Positions 7,728 through 16,225 of a stretch of 51,517 bases of DNA are shown piece by piece. Position numbers and translations under genes: made by a program. The stretch spans positions 1-51,517 of the forward strand of contig DHZF01000039.1 in the NCBI GenBank assembly GCA_002414505.1, in the 5' to 3' direction. Origin of the DNA: Hyphomonas sp. UBA5111. Lineage in GTDB: Bacteria; Pseudomonadota; Alphaproteobacteria; Caulobacterales; Hyphomonadaceae. How positions within the stretch are numbered: the first letter of the stretch is position 1; each line of letters opens with the position of its first letter. A model generated the notes under the pieces. That model was not told the origin of the DNA and made no database searches. It saw only the letters and a list, made by a program, of their open reading frames with translations.

Positions 7728-9074
7728 CTAGAACCCGCCTCCCATCGCGACATAGAGATCAATCGCGGCCGTCAGCCTGTCGCGGCGGGCTTCGAGTGCG
7801 CTCTGGGTTGCCGAATAATAGGTCTGCTGCGCTGACAGAAGACTTGTCAGGTCATCCGTTCCCACACGATAGCGAAGCTCTGCCGAGTCCAGCGCCTTGC
7901 GGCTGGCAGCCAGCGCAATGTCGTACTGCGCTTCGCGCTGGGCGCTCGTATTGATCGCCGAGAGGGCCACGTCCACTTCGCGCAAGGCGGTGAGAATGGC
8001 CTGCTCATAATTGGCGAGTAAGGCTGTCCGGCGTGCCTTCGCACTGTCCAGTTGGGCTTCCAGTGCCCCGCCCGAGAAGACCGTCTGCGACAGGGCAGCC
8101 GACAGGCTTGCGGTCGGATCCGACATGGAGGTGAGCAAGCTCGTCACGCCCGCGCCGAGATCGACACTTGGCAGCATGGCGGCCCGGGCGACATGAACAT
8201 TCGCCTGTCCCGCCCGCAAATCTGCTTCGGCCTGGAGAAGGTCAGGACGACGGACAAGAAGTTCTGATGGCAAGCCCGCGGCGGGGACCGGCAAGTTGGT
8301 TTCGTAGAGATCGGTCTCTGCGATGTCGAATTGCTGGGGCGCCTGCCCGACAAGGATCGCAATCGCTGTGCGCAGCGCCAGGATCTGCTGCTCAATCTGC
8401 GGAATCTGCGCCCGGGAATTGGCGAGCGCCGCTTCCTGGCTGGCAAGATCAAAACCCGAGATTTCGCCCGCCTCGTAGCGCACTTCAACGATCTCGAAAA
8501 TGCGCTCGGCGATTTCCAGATTATCACGCGCGACCGCCAGCTGTTCGCGCGCGACCTGAAGATTGAAATAGTTCGTAGCCAGATCGGAGGCGACGCTTAG
8601 CTCAAGCGCGCGTTGCGCAAACTCCGCTGAGTCCAGGCTGGCACCGGCTGCCTCCCGGGAGGCGGCAATACTGCCAAACAGATCAAGTTGGTAGCTCGCG
8701 GACAAGCGGGCGCTTCGGGAAAAATCGCTGAAATCGGACTCGCTGTCTGTTGAGACATTCGCGCCTGCCGACACAGATGGCAGTGTATTCGACTCCGCCA
8801 CACGCAGCGCGGCCCGCGCGGAAATGACGTTTGCCAGCCCCGCCTCAAGCGATTTGTTCTGCTGGAGAGCTCTATCGACCAGCCCGTCCAGGGAGTTATC
8901 TCCGAAGCTGGACCACCAGAGCGCTGTGTCAGGCAAGGCCGGATCAGCCTCGACGGACGTTTCATAAGCGCCCGGCAGAGTGACCGAGGATTCAGGCATG
9001 TCGGAAGACTGTGTACTCACGCATCCGGCAGCCACAACAAGCAGGCTAAGGGGAAGAAGGGAAATCCTGGTCAT
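7728..9074 (-). CDS. TolC/NodT-type outer-membrane efflux lipoprotein
   Basis: A 448-residue outer-membrane factor. The N-terminus is a lipoprotein signal (SLLPLSLLVVAAGC) with the acylated Cys at about residue 18. Two OEP repeats follow, with long coiled-coil helices rich in Ala, Glu and Leu. The NodT-type phrases LPSELLVRRPDLLQAEADLRAGQANVHVARAAMLPSVDLGAG and RYRVGTDDLTSLLSAQQTYYSATQSALEARRDRLTAAIDLYVAMGGGF are clear. It should form the trimeric exit duct for the MacAB-type pump encoded just upstream; the macB stop is 2 bp before its start codon. Probable operon macA-macB-tolC. Confidence 0.93.
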   Translation of the reverse strand: MTRISLLPLSLLVVAAGCVSTQSSDMPESSVTLPGAYETSVEADPALPDTALWWSSFGDNSLDGLVDRALQQNKSLEAGLANVISARAALRVAESNTLPSVSAGANVSTDSESDFSDFSRSARLSASYQLDLFGSIAASREAAGASLDSAEFAQRALELSVASDLATNYFNLQVAREQLAVARDNLEIAERIFEIVEVRYEAGEISGFDLASQEAALANSRAQIPQIEQQILALRTAIAILVGQAPQQFDIAETDLYETNLPVPAAGLPSELLVRRPDLLQAEADLRAGQANVHVARAAMLPSVDLGAGVTSLLTSMSDPTASLSAALSQTVFSGGALEAQLDSAKARRTALLANYEQAILTALREVDVALSAINTSAQREAQYDIALAASRKALDSAELRYRVGTDDLTSLLSAQQTYYSATQSALEARRDRLTAAIDLYVAMGGGF

Positions 9075-9076
9075 GA

Positions 9077-11014
9077 TTACTCCGCCGCAAGGGCCCGGAC
9101 CGGGTCAAGCCGCGAGGCATTGCGCGCCGGCAGGAAGCCGAACACGAACCCGGTCAGGAAGGCTGTTGAAAAGGCGAGAATGGCCGGCGTCGGGGTGATC
9201 GCAATGCTCGTGCCCAGATTGGCAAGAATGGCACAGATGGCAAACCCGGTGAGGATACCGATCACGCCGCCCAGCGCGCATACCACGACGGCCTCCACGA
9301 TGAATTGCACGAGAATGTCGGACCGCCGCGCCCCAGTGGCCATGCGGACACCGATTTCGCGCGTGCGCTCAGAGACGCTGACCAGCATGATGTTCATCAC
9401 GCCAATCCCGCCCACGAGCAGTGAGATGGAGGCGACAGCCCCGAGGAGCATGGAGAAGGAGTTTTGTGTCTCCTGAACAGATTCCAAAAGGGAGGCCGTA
9501 TTCCGTATCCGGAAGTCCTGTGTTCCGTGGCGCTGAAGCAGGAGGTCATTCGCCTGGGTTTCGGTGTCAGAAATGACATCCGTATCCTCCACCGCAATCG
9601 TCACGCTCGACAGATAGGAGCTGCCGAACACGCGCATCATGCCTGTGGTAATGGGGATAAGCGCCAGGTCATCCTGGTCCCGCCCGAACGAACTCGCCCC
9701 TTCTTCTTCGAGGATACCCGCGATTTCAAACGGGGCACCGGCCAGGAAGACATATTCGCCGACGGCGTCCGACACATTGTCGAACAACTCGCCTGCCGTT
9801 GTCGTTCCCAGCACGACCACGCCAACCCGGCGGTCCACATCCTCGGCGGTGAAGAAAGAGCCATAGGCCAGCTTGCGTGTATTGGCGAGCAACCAGTCCT
9901 CCGAGACGCCCTCGACCGTGCCGCGATGGTCATTACTGCCGCGGCGCAAGGTGGCTGACCCGGATCGTGAGGGCACGGCGGCGAGGACATTGTCGAGTTC
10001 TCCCAGCGCTTCAGCATCTTCCAGCGTCAGGGTCGCAATCGCGTCCCCTCGCATACGCGCCCCCCGGTCACCACCGGGCGAGACAAAGAGCAGATTTGCG
10101 CCCATGTCCTCAAACCGCGCCATGACGTCCCGCTGACTGCCCTGCCCGACTGCCAGCATCGCGACCACTGCCGCCACACCGATCACGACACCCAGCAGGG
10201 TCAACGCCGTGCGGAAGAGGTTCGCGCGCAATGACCGGAACGCGGTCTTGATGGACTCCGTGAGCTGAAGAAAAAAGGAGGGAGAGGATTTGACCTCTCC
10301 CTGGTCAAGCGCCACCTGTGGCCGATCCACAAATCCGGAATCCGAGACGATCTTGCCATCCCTTAGCTCGATGGTCCGGTCGGCCCGCTGGGCGACATGC
10401 TGGTCATGGGTGATCAGGATGACGGTGCGGCCGGAGCGGTGCAACTCTTCGAGCAGCTCGAGCAACTCCTCGCTGGTGCCCGTATCTAGCGCGCCTGTCG
10501 GCTCATCAGCCAGAATGACTTCGGCGTCATTCATCAGCGCCCGCGCAACGGCGACACGCTGCTGCTGGCCACCCGACAATTGGCCCGGTCGGCTTTTCTC
10601 TCGCCCGCCAAGGCCTAGCCGGCCGAGCAGGTCGTGCGCGCGCGCTTTCCGCTCGGATTGGCGTATCCCGGCATAGATCGCAGGGATTTCGACATTCTCC
10701 GACGCGCTCACATTGGCGAGCAGATTGTATCGCTGGAACACGAATCCGAAGGTCCGGCGCCGCAACGCGGCCAGCGCATCGGCATCCATATCGGACACAT
10801 CCTGCCCATGAATGCGATAGGTGCCGGCGGTCGGGCGGTCGAGACAGCCGAGCAAATTCATCAGGGTCGATTTGCCGGAGCCCGATTGTCCGATGATTGC
10901 CACGAACTCGCCTTCGCGGATGGTAAGATCAACGCCGTCAAGGGCGCGGACTTCCGCGTCGCCCTTTCCATAGACGCGCGTAATGGCCTGCAGGTGCAGC
11001 AAGGGGTCTGACAT
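9077..11014 (-). CDS. macB: MacB-type ABC exporter (ATPase-permease fusion)
   Basis: A 645-residue protein of normal MacB length. The N-terminal ATPase shows Walker A GQSGSGKST, the signature LSGGQQQRVAVARAL and Walker B VILADEPTGALDTGTSEEL. It is joined to a MacB/FtsX-type permease with one TM near residue 275, a large periplasmic domain, and three C-terminal TMs (SISLLVGGIGVMNIMLVSVSERTREIGVRMATGAR is the hallmark). It exports peptides, lipopeptides, siderophores or macrolides from the periplasm through a TolC-like duct, driven by ATP. The MacA-type adaptor ends 11 bp upstream and the outer-membrane factor begins 2 bp downstream. The exported substrate cannot be told from sequence. Confidence 0.94.
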   Translation of the reverse strand: MSDPLLHLQAITRVYGKGDAEVRALDGVDLTIREGEFVAIIGQSGSGKSTLMNLLGCLDRPTAGTYRIHGQDVSDMDADALAALRRRTFGFVFQRYNLLANVSASENVEIPAIYAGIRQSERKARAHDLLGRLGLGGREKSRPGQLSGGQQQRVAVARALMNDAEVILADEPTGALDTGTSEELLELLEELHRSGRTVILITHDQHVAQRADRTIELRDGKIVSDSGFVDRPQVALDQGEVKSSPSFFLQLTESIKTAFRSLRANLFRTALTLLGVVIGVAAVVAMLAVGQGSQRDVMARFEDMGANLLFVSPGGDRGARMRGDAIATLTLEDAEALGELDNVLAAVPSRSGSATLRRGSNDHRGTVEGVSEDWLLANTRKLAYGSFFTAEDVDRRVGVVVLGTTTAGELFDNVSDAVGEYVFLAGAPFEIAGILEEEGASSFGRDQDDLALIPITTGMMRVFGSSYLSSVTIAVEDTDVISDTETQANDLLLQRHGTQDFRIRNTASLLESVQETQNSFSMLLGAVASISLLVGGIGVMNIMLVSVSERTREIGVRMATGARRSDILVQFIVEAVVVCALGGVIGILTGFAICAILANLGTSIAITPTPAILAFSTAFLTGFVFGFLPARNASRLDPVRALAAE

Positions 11015-11025
11015 GATGCTGCGTC

Positions 11026-12327
11026 CTATACCGGCGGCGGGCCCATGGGACGCCGCTGATTATTGTCACGCCGCTCTGTCGACTGTTTCGGCTGTATCGT
11101 GACCTGACCTGTGACCACTTCATCACCTTCCGACAGACCAAACAGGATCTCGGCGCTCGTCCGGGTCTGCAAACCAACCAGAACGGGTTGCGGTATGGCT
11201 TCACCATTGGCATTGAGTTTCAGCACCATGCCCATTTCCGCATCAGGATATTGTTCCCGCGCGGCGCGAAGGGCCTGCCTGGGGCCATTCGTTGCGCGGT
11301 CACTTTGGGTGCTCTCACCTTCGGGACGCGCGGCACGCTGACCTTGTGTGCCTTCCGGTCGCTCTGGACGCGCCTGAAGCGCCGTGACCGGAATGATGAT
11401 CGCATCCTCGGCCTGGCCCTGAATGAAGAAGACTTGGGCCGTCATGTCGCTGCGCAGGATTCCGTTCGGGTTCTCAACGTCAAGCAGCGCCTTGTAGAGC
11501 ACGACATCATTGACGATTTCCGGCGTGGGCAGGACCTGACGCACTTCGGTTTCCCATTTATGGTCTGAATCACCCAGCGTGGTGAACCAGGCCTGCTGGC
11601 CTTTCGCCACGCGCAGCACATCCGCTTCGGACACATCCGCTTCAACGGTCATGATGCCGAGGTCTGCGATGGTCATGATGATCGGAGCGGTCTGGTTCGC
11701 GTTCAGTGTCTGGCCTTCCGAGGCGCTGAGCGATACGACTGTGCCCGTTATGGGCGCATAGATTTTCGTGAATTCGAGATTGGCCTCGTCCGCCCGGAGG
11801 CTGGAGGTCTGCTGTGCAATCTGGGCATTGATTGCGTCCAGCTTCCCTTCGGAAATTTCCAGTTCGGATACTGAGGCTTCATAGTCTGCCCGCGCAATGG
11901 CATCGGCTTCGAACAGCATGCTGGCCCGTTCGGCATCGGCCTTGGCGAGTTTGAGGGATGCCGTCTGCTGGCGCCGGGACGCATATAGCGCATTGAGCTG
12001 GGCCTGCTGGGCCTCGACCGTGTTCTGAGCAATTGTGGCATCGATCTGCGCAAGCAATTGTCCTTTCTCGACCTCGTCGCCGACATCGACAAACAGCTCT
12101 TCCAGCTGCCCGGACACTTGGGCACCAACCTCAACCATCTCCTTGGGGGTAAGTGTGCCCGCAGACGAAATCGTGACTTCGAGATCGCCTGTCCGCGCGG
12201 TGGAGGTTTCATAGGTCGGCGTTGTAGAGGCGGCCAGATTGGATCTGGCGAACCAGACGGTCCCGCCGATGGCCAATAGCAAGACGATAGCGATCACCCA
12301 GCGAGATCGTTTCCCGAAAATTCTCAT
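11026..12327 (-). CDS. macA: MacA-type periplasmic adaptor (membrane fusion protein)
   Basis: A 433-residue HlyD/MacA-family adaptor anchored by one N-terminal TM (RSRWVIAIVLLLAIGGTVWFA). In order it has a lipoyl/biotinyl half-motif (SSAGTLTPKEMVEVGAQVSGQLEELFVDVGDEVEKGQLLAQID), an alpha-helical hairpin (about residues 95-165), the second lipoyl half (IYAPITGTVVSLSASEGQTL), a beta-barrel and a membrane-proximal domain. An unusual Arg/Glu/Gln-rich insert sits near residues 335-370 (RPERPEGTQGQRAARPEGE). The ATG at 12327 has GGAAAGAGA upstream. It is first in the macA-macB-tolC run and bridges MacB to the outer-membrane duct. Confidence 0.93.
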   Translation of the reverse strand: MRIFGKRSRWVIAIVLLLAIGGTVWFARSNLAASTTPTYETSTARTGDLEVTISSAGTLTPKEMVEVGAQVSGQLEELFVDVGDEVEKGQLLAQIDATIAQNTVEAQQAQLNALYASRRQQTASLKLAKADAERASMLFEADAIARADYEASVSELEISEGKLDAINAQIAQQTSSLRADEANLEFTKIYAPITGTVVSLSASEGQTLNANQTAPIIMTIADLGIMTVEADVSEADVLRVAKGQQAWFTTLGDSDHKWETEVRQVLPTPEIVNDVVLYKALLDVENPNGILRSDMTAQVFFIQGQAEDAIIIPVTALQARPERPEGTQGQRAARPEGESTQSDRATNGPRQALRAAREQYPDAEMGMVLKLNANGEAIPQPVLVGLQTRTSAEILFGLSEGDEVVTGQVTIQPKQSTERRDNNQRRPMGPPPV

Positions 12328-12642
12328 TCTTGTCTCTTTCCAGCATTCTGGCTGTGAACATGTTCCCCGGTTAAACGCGCCGCGCAGCAGTTTCCGTCGC
12401 AATGCCCTGCATTTTGTTGCACTTTTTGTTCAAACCGGCTCAGGTTCGTTCGTTCACCACAGTATTGTTGCGAGAATGTTGCAACGGGATCGCCCGCTGC
12501 TCATCCCGGCAAGCGCGCCACCCCCTCTCACGCCAAATATGTCAGGCTGACAAATTCTCGCTGACAAGCGGCACATTCTGGCAAAGTTCAGACAAGACGC
12601 TCCCGTAACGCACTAGGACAGGCCGATGCGGAGCGCGCGAAC
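12328..12642. other. 315-bp intergenic region, divergent macA / autotransporter
   Basis: No gene is evident here. It separates two divergent transcription units and must carry both promoters. Visible elements are a GTTGC-N9-GCAAC inverted repeat (12467-12485) and a direct repeat of GCTGACAA at 12546-12553 and 12560-12567 (14-bp period), closer to the autotransporter. The repeat could be a site for a dimeric OmpR-type regulator (inference). I cannot assign -35/-10 boxes with confidence. Confidence 0.5.
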
Positions 12643-15600
12643 ATGAACAATTTTTCATTAAATAACAATACTTTAAGGATACATGCCTCCAACCGCCCGA
12701 TAAGTCTTTCCAACAGGATGAAACGTGGGCTGATCATCGCGCTGGGCATGTCGACTGCGCTCCCTGTCTGGGCAGTCGAGATAGATGACTCCACCACAGC
12801 CCCCGTCCAGACCTCGACCGCCAATGCCGGACAAGCTGATGATGTCACAGTCACCGAGGATGGGGACATCGACCTGACCGGCCTGTCCGGGACAACCGCG
12901 ATCACGATCAATTCTGACAATACCGTCACCCAGGAAGGGGAAATACTCGCGGAGGATACCGACGATGTCGTCGGGATCGCCATACGCACGGATACGGTCA
13001 CCCGCCTCACCCATGCTGGCTCCATCGAATTCGTGGAGGACTATGACCGGGAAGACGAGGATGATGATGACGATCTCGACGGGCCGCTGGCCATAGGCAG
13101 TAACCGTATCGGCATTCTTGTTGATGGCGGCGGCACCGTGACCGGCGACATAATCCTGGACCACGGCTCCACCCTAGTCATCGAAGGCAATGACTCGGCG
13201 GGTGTCCTCATCGGATCGGCGCTTGCCGGCGACTACACACAGCAAGGGTCGATGACAGTGGTTGGCGACAATGCCCGCGGTCTCGCCTTCGCTGACGATG
13301 TCGATGGCGACGTGCTGATCAGCGGCGCCATCACAGTTCAGGGCGCGAACGCCTCCGCCCTTGAAATTGAGGGCGATATTTCCGGAAATCTGACCATTGA
13401 AAGCTCGATCAGTTCGACCGGCTTCACCAGTACAACGGCCACCAATTACATCGCACCCATCTATATCGATGATGACACCGAAGCGGTGGAAGACCGCCGC
13501 GATGCAGATGACCTGGATGACAACACAAACAGTGTCCGGATCACTGGCAGCCTTGGTCAGGGACTCCTGATCAATGGCGCGGTCGATGATTTCATCTCGG
13601 AAGAAGACGAGGACGATGAAACCAAGGACACAATCGACGATTTCGACGATAATCGTTCGACGGGGCGGATCTACAGCTACGGCTCCGCCCCCGCCTTGGA
13701 CATTCAGGCAGATGCGGGAGAGAATCTCGTCTTCTCGGGTGTTGTCGAGACCGTTCGGGATACGACCGACGCTGATGATGACGAGGATGTGGACGAAGTG
13801 CTCGCCACATTCTCCTATGATCATGGCCTGATCAATCGCGGGACAATCTACTCGAGCGGCCTGAACATCGGGTTCGATGCAACAGCTCTGTCGATTGCCG
13901 GATCAAATGACGGGACTGGCACCGTCACGATGGATGGCGGCATCCTGAACTCTGGCTCTATCCAGGCGACCGCGTATGAGGCGTCGTCCGTGGCCGTCCT
14001 GCTTGGCGACGGCACGTCCATTGGCACGTTTGAAAATTCCGGAACCATTGGCTCCACAACCTATACGTTGACGGATGATATGGCCAAAGCACTGGTCATC
14101 TCCAGCCGAAGCACTCTGGAATCGATCCTGAACAGCGGGTCAATCACAGCCTCCTCGAATGGCTATGGCGGCGCAGCGACCGCAATCACTGACGAGAGTG
14201 ACACACTGCGCTCCATAACGAACACGGGGGCGATCTCGGCCCTGCTCATTTCAGACGGGCGGGAGGATGCGGAAACAGGGTCATCTGTGGCGATTGACCT
14301 CTCGGCGCAAACCGGCGGGGCCACCATTCTCCAGTATCAGGAGACGCCCACCGAAGACGTCAACGAGGATGACGAGATCGACGAAGACGATGTGACCGAG
14401 CCAATAATCTATGGCGACATCCTTTTCGGCAGCGGCGACGACACTTTGCAAATCCTCGATGGCGGCTTGGTGGGGGATATCTTCTTTGGAGACGGCGACG
14501 CAACATTCCAACTCTCGGACGCCGAGTTTCTGGGGGACACATATTTTGCGGGCAACACGCTGAGCTTGCTGGTGGAAAACAGCGAAATCGAAGGGGATTT
14601 CGATTTCGGCTCCGCCACCGGAACGCTCGACCTGCTCTCCTCCACCCTGCTCACCGGCAATTTGACCAGCGATTCCTACGGACTCGACGCGACGATCTCA
14701 GAGTCTGAAATCATCCTGCTGGAAGACACGGCGCTACAATTGGCCTCCCTCTCGGTTACAGGGGGCTCGACACTGGAGTTTGAAATTGATCCGCAAAACC
14801 TGCGGACCACGCCCTTTATATCGGTCTCCGGAAACGCAGCCCTTGGCAGCGACACGCTGATACGGCCGACATTGACCTCTTTCATTGATGGTGACTTCGC
14901 CGTCACCCTGATCGAGGCCGGATCCTTGACCTATGATGAAGAGGCGACCGAACTTTCGACGGAAAATGTTCCATGGATCTACAATGTCATCTTGCAGACC
15001 AAGAGTTCGACTACGGATGACCTCAGTCTCGGCTTCCGGCTGAAAACCGCAGACGAGCTCAAACTCGACGGCAACCAGTCCAATGCGCTTTCCGCCATCC
15101 TGAATGTTGCTACCAGCCATGACGATATCGGCTCGGCCATTACCCAGCTCTCGACCGAGCATGACTTCCTGGAGGCGTACAATCTGCTCCTGCCGCAGCG
15201 CACTGACGCGGCCACACGCTATCTGGAATCCCAGTCGAATGCCGCCTTCGGCGCGCTGAGAAGCCATCTGGAATTCGCCCGCACCTCCAGCGAGTCGGGC
15301 AATGGCGCCTGGGTGCAGGAAACCTATTCCCATGTCAGCTATGACGGGTCCGCTGAGGGGCCGGGCTATGATGGTCGCGGCCTCGGGCTCGCGCTTGGGT
15401 ATGACTGGTCCCTGTTCGGCCTCGACGCCGTCGGCCTCATGGGCACAATGACCGATGGCAAGTTCGAGGAGAAAACCGGCGGCGAAAACCCGGTGACCAT
15501 GAAAAGCCTGGGTCTTGGCGTCTATGCGTCGGAACAAATGGGCCGGATAAACCTCCAGGCGGTCGGCCAGATCGCAAAGGTCGATCATTCGAGCTATCGC

Positions 15601-16182
15601 GAAATCGAGTTTGAAGACTATGTCTCCGAAGTCAGCGGCACCTGGGATGGACTAACCACCGCCGCCTCGCTTGTCGCCTCGACCGAGTTCGGATCTGGCG
15701 CCTTCAGGATGACGCCTTCTGTGGGTGTCGACTACTTCAAGCTCGATCAGGATGGTTACTCGGAAACCGCCTCGAACGGTCTCAATTTGTGGGTCAGCGA
15801 TGCGAGTACCGACCGGGTGACGGCTGATGCAGGTCTCGGCTTTGCCTATGTCTGGCGCGGCGGGGGGGATCCATCTCGCACCGGGCCAGCCTATTCCAGC
15901 TATACAAGCGCCAACCGGGATCGGCCCATGGTCCGCGCCGGTCTGGACATCGGCTATCGCTCTACCTTGTCCTCGACGCCTTATGAGGTGGATGCCGGGT
16001 TCGTCGGCTATGAGGACAGCTTCACGCTTAGCGCGACGGAAGCCTTCGAAGATGCGGCCACGGTGGGGCTCTCGCTGCTGGCAGGCTCCGAACTCCTGAA
16101 AATCCGGTTCGGCTTGGACGGCGAATTCTCGACGGATGCGACCGCAATCACAGCCAACGCCGCCGTCAAACTCCGTTTCTGA
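12643..16182 (+). CDS. autotransporter (type Va) with acidic-loop passenger
   Basis: A 1179-residue protein. It has an extended signal peptide (about 44 residues, MKRGLIIALGMSTALPVWA core after a 25-residue N-extension), a repetitive beta-helix-like passenger, and an autotransporter beta-barrel from about residue 886 (GAWVQETYSHVSYDG) ending in LRF with terminal Phe. The passenger has recurring SGSI/NSGTI-type repeats typical of beta-helices. It is interrupted by five strongly acidic segments near residues 133-146, 276-293, 320-340, 377-386 and 570-585, rich in Asp/Glu and possibly Ca-binding (inference). The ATG at 12643 has GGAG upstream; starting at Met26 would remove the N-extension. No protease or lipase motif is seen, so adhesion or surface-layer function is a guess. 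A BamA gene follows 43 bp downstream. Confidence 0.9.
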   Translation: MNNFSLNNNTLRIHASNRPISLSNRMKRGLIIALGMSTALPVWAVEIDDSTTAPVQTSTANAGQADDVTVTEDGDIDLTGLSGTTAITINSDNTVTQEGEILAEDTDDVVGIAIRTDTVTRLTHAGSIEFVEDYDREDEDDDDDLDGPLAIGSNRIGILVDGGGTVTGDIILDHGSTLVIEGNDSAGVLIGSALAGDYTQQGSMTVVGDNARGLAFADDVDGDVLISGAITVQGANASALEIEGDISGNLTIESSISSTGFTSTTATNYIAPIYIDDDTEAVEDRRDADDLDDNTNSVRITGSLGQGLLINGAVDDFISEEDEDDETKDTIDDFDDNRSTGRIYSYGSAPALDIQADAGENLVFSGVVETVRDTTDADDDEDVDEVLATFSYDHGLINRGTIYSSGLNIGFDATALSIAGSNDGTGTVTMDGGILNSGSIQATAYEASSVAVLLGDGTSIGTFENSGTIGSTTYTLTDDMAKALVISSRSTLESILNSGSITASSNGYGGAATAITDESDTLRSITNTGAISALLISDGREDAETGSSVAIDLSAQTGGATILQYQETPTEDVNEDDEIDEDDVTEPIIYGDILFGSGDDTLQILDGGLVGDIFFGDGDATFQLSDAEFLGDTYFAGNTLSLLVENSEIEGDFDFGSATGTLDLLSSTLLTGNLTSDSYGLDATISESEIILLEDTALQLASLSVTGGSTLEFEIDPQNLRTTPFISVSGNAALGSDTLIRPTLTSFIDGDFAVTLIEAGSLTYDEEATELSTENVPWIYNVILQTKSSTTDDLSLGFRLKTADELKLDGNQSNALSAILNVATSHDDIGSAITQLSTEHDFLEAYNLLLPQRTDAATRYLESQSNAAFGALRSHLEFARTSSESGNGAWVQETYSHVSYDGSAEGPGYDGRGLGLALGYDWSLFGLDAVGLMGTMTDGKFEEKTGGENPVTMKSLGLGVYASEQMGRINLQAVGQIAKVDHSSYREIEFEDYVSEVSGTWDGLTTAASLVASTEFGSGAFRMTPSVGVDYFKLDQDGYSETASNGLNLWVSDASTDRVTADAGLGFAYVWRGGGDPSRTGPAYSSYTSANRDRPMVRAGLDIGYRSTLSSTPYEVDAGFVGYEDSFTLSATEAFEDAATVGLSLLAGSELLKIRFGLDGEFSTDATAITANAAVKLRF

Positions 16183-16225
16183 TTTTCCAGACACTTTCCT
16201 TTCACTGTTTCAGGACGCCCATTTC

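Noticed and set aside
7728..12327. Treating the MacAB-type operon as a novel secretion system
   Set aside because: Adaptor, ATPase-permease and TolC-like duct are all standard in length and motif; only the Arg/Glu/Gln-rich insert in the adaptor is slightly unusual.
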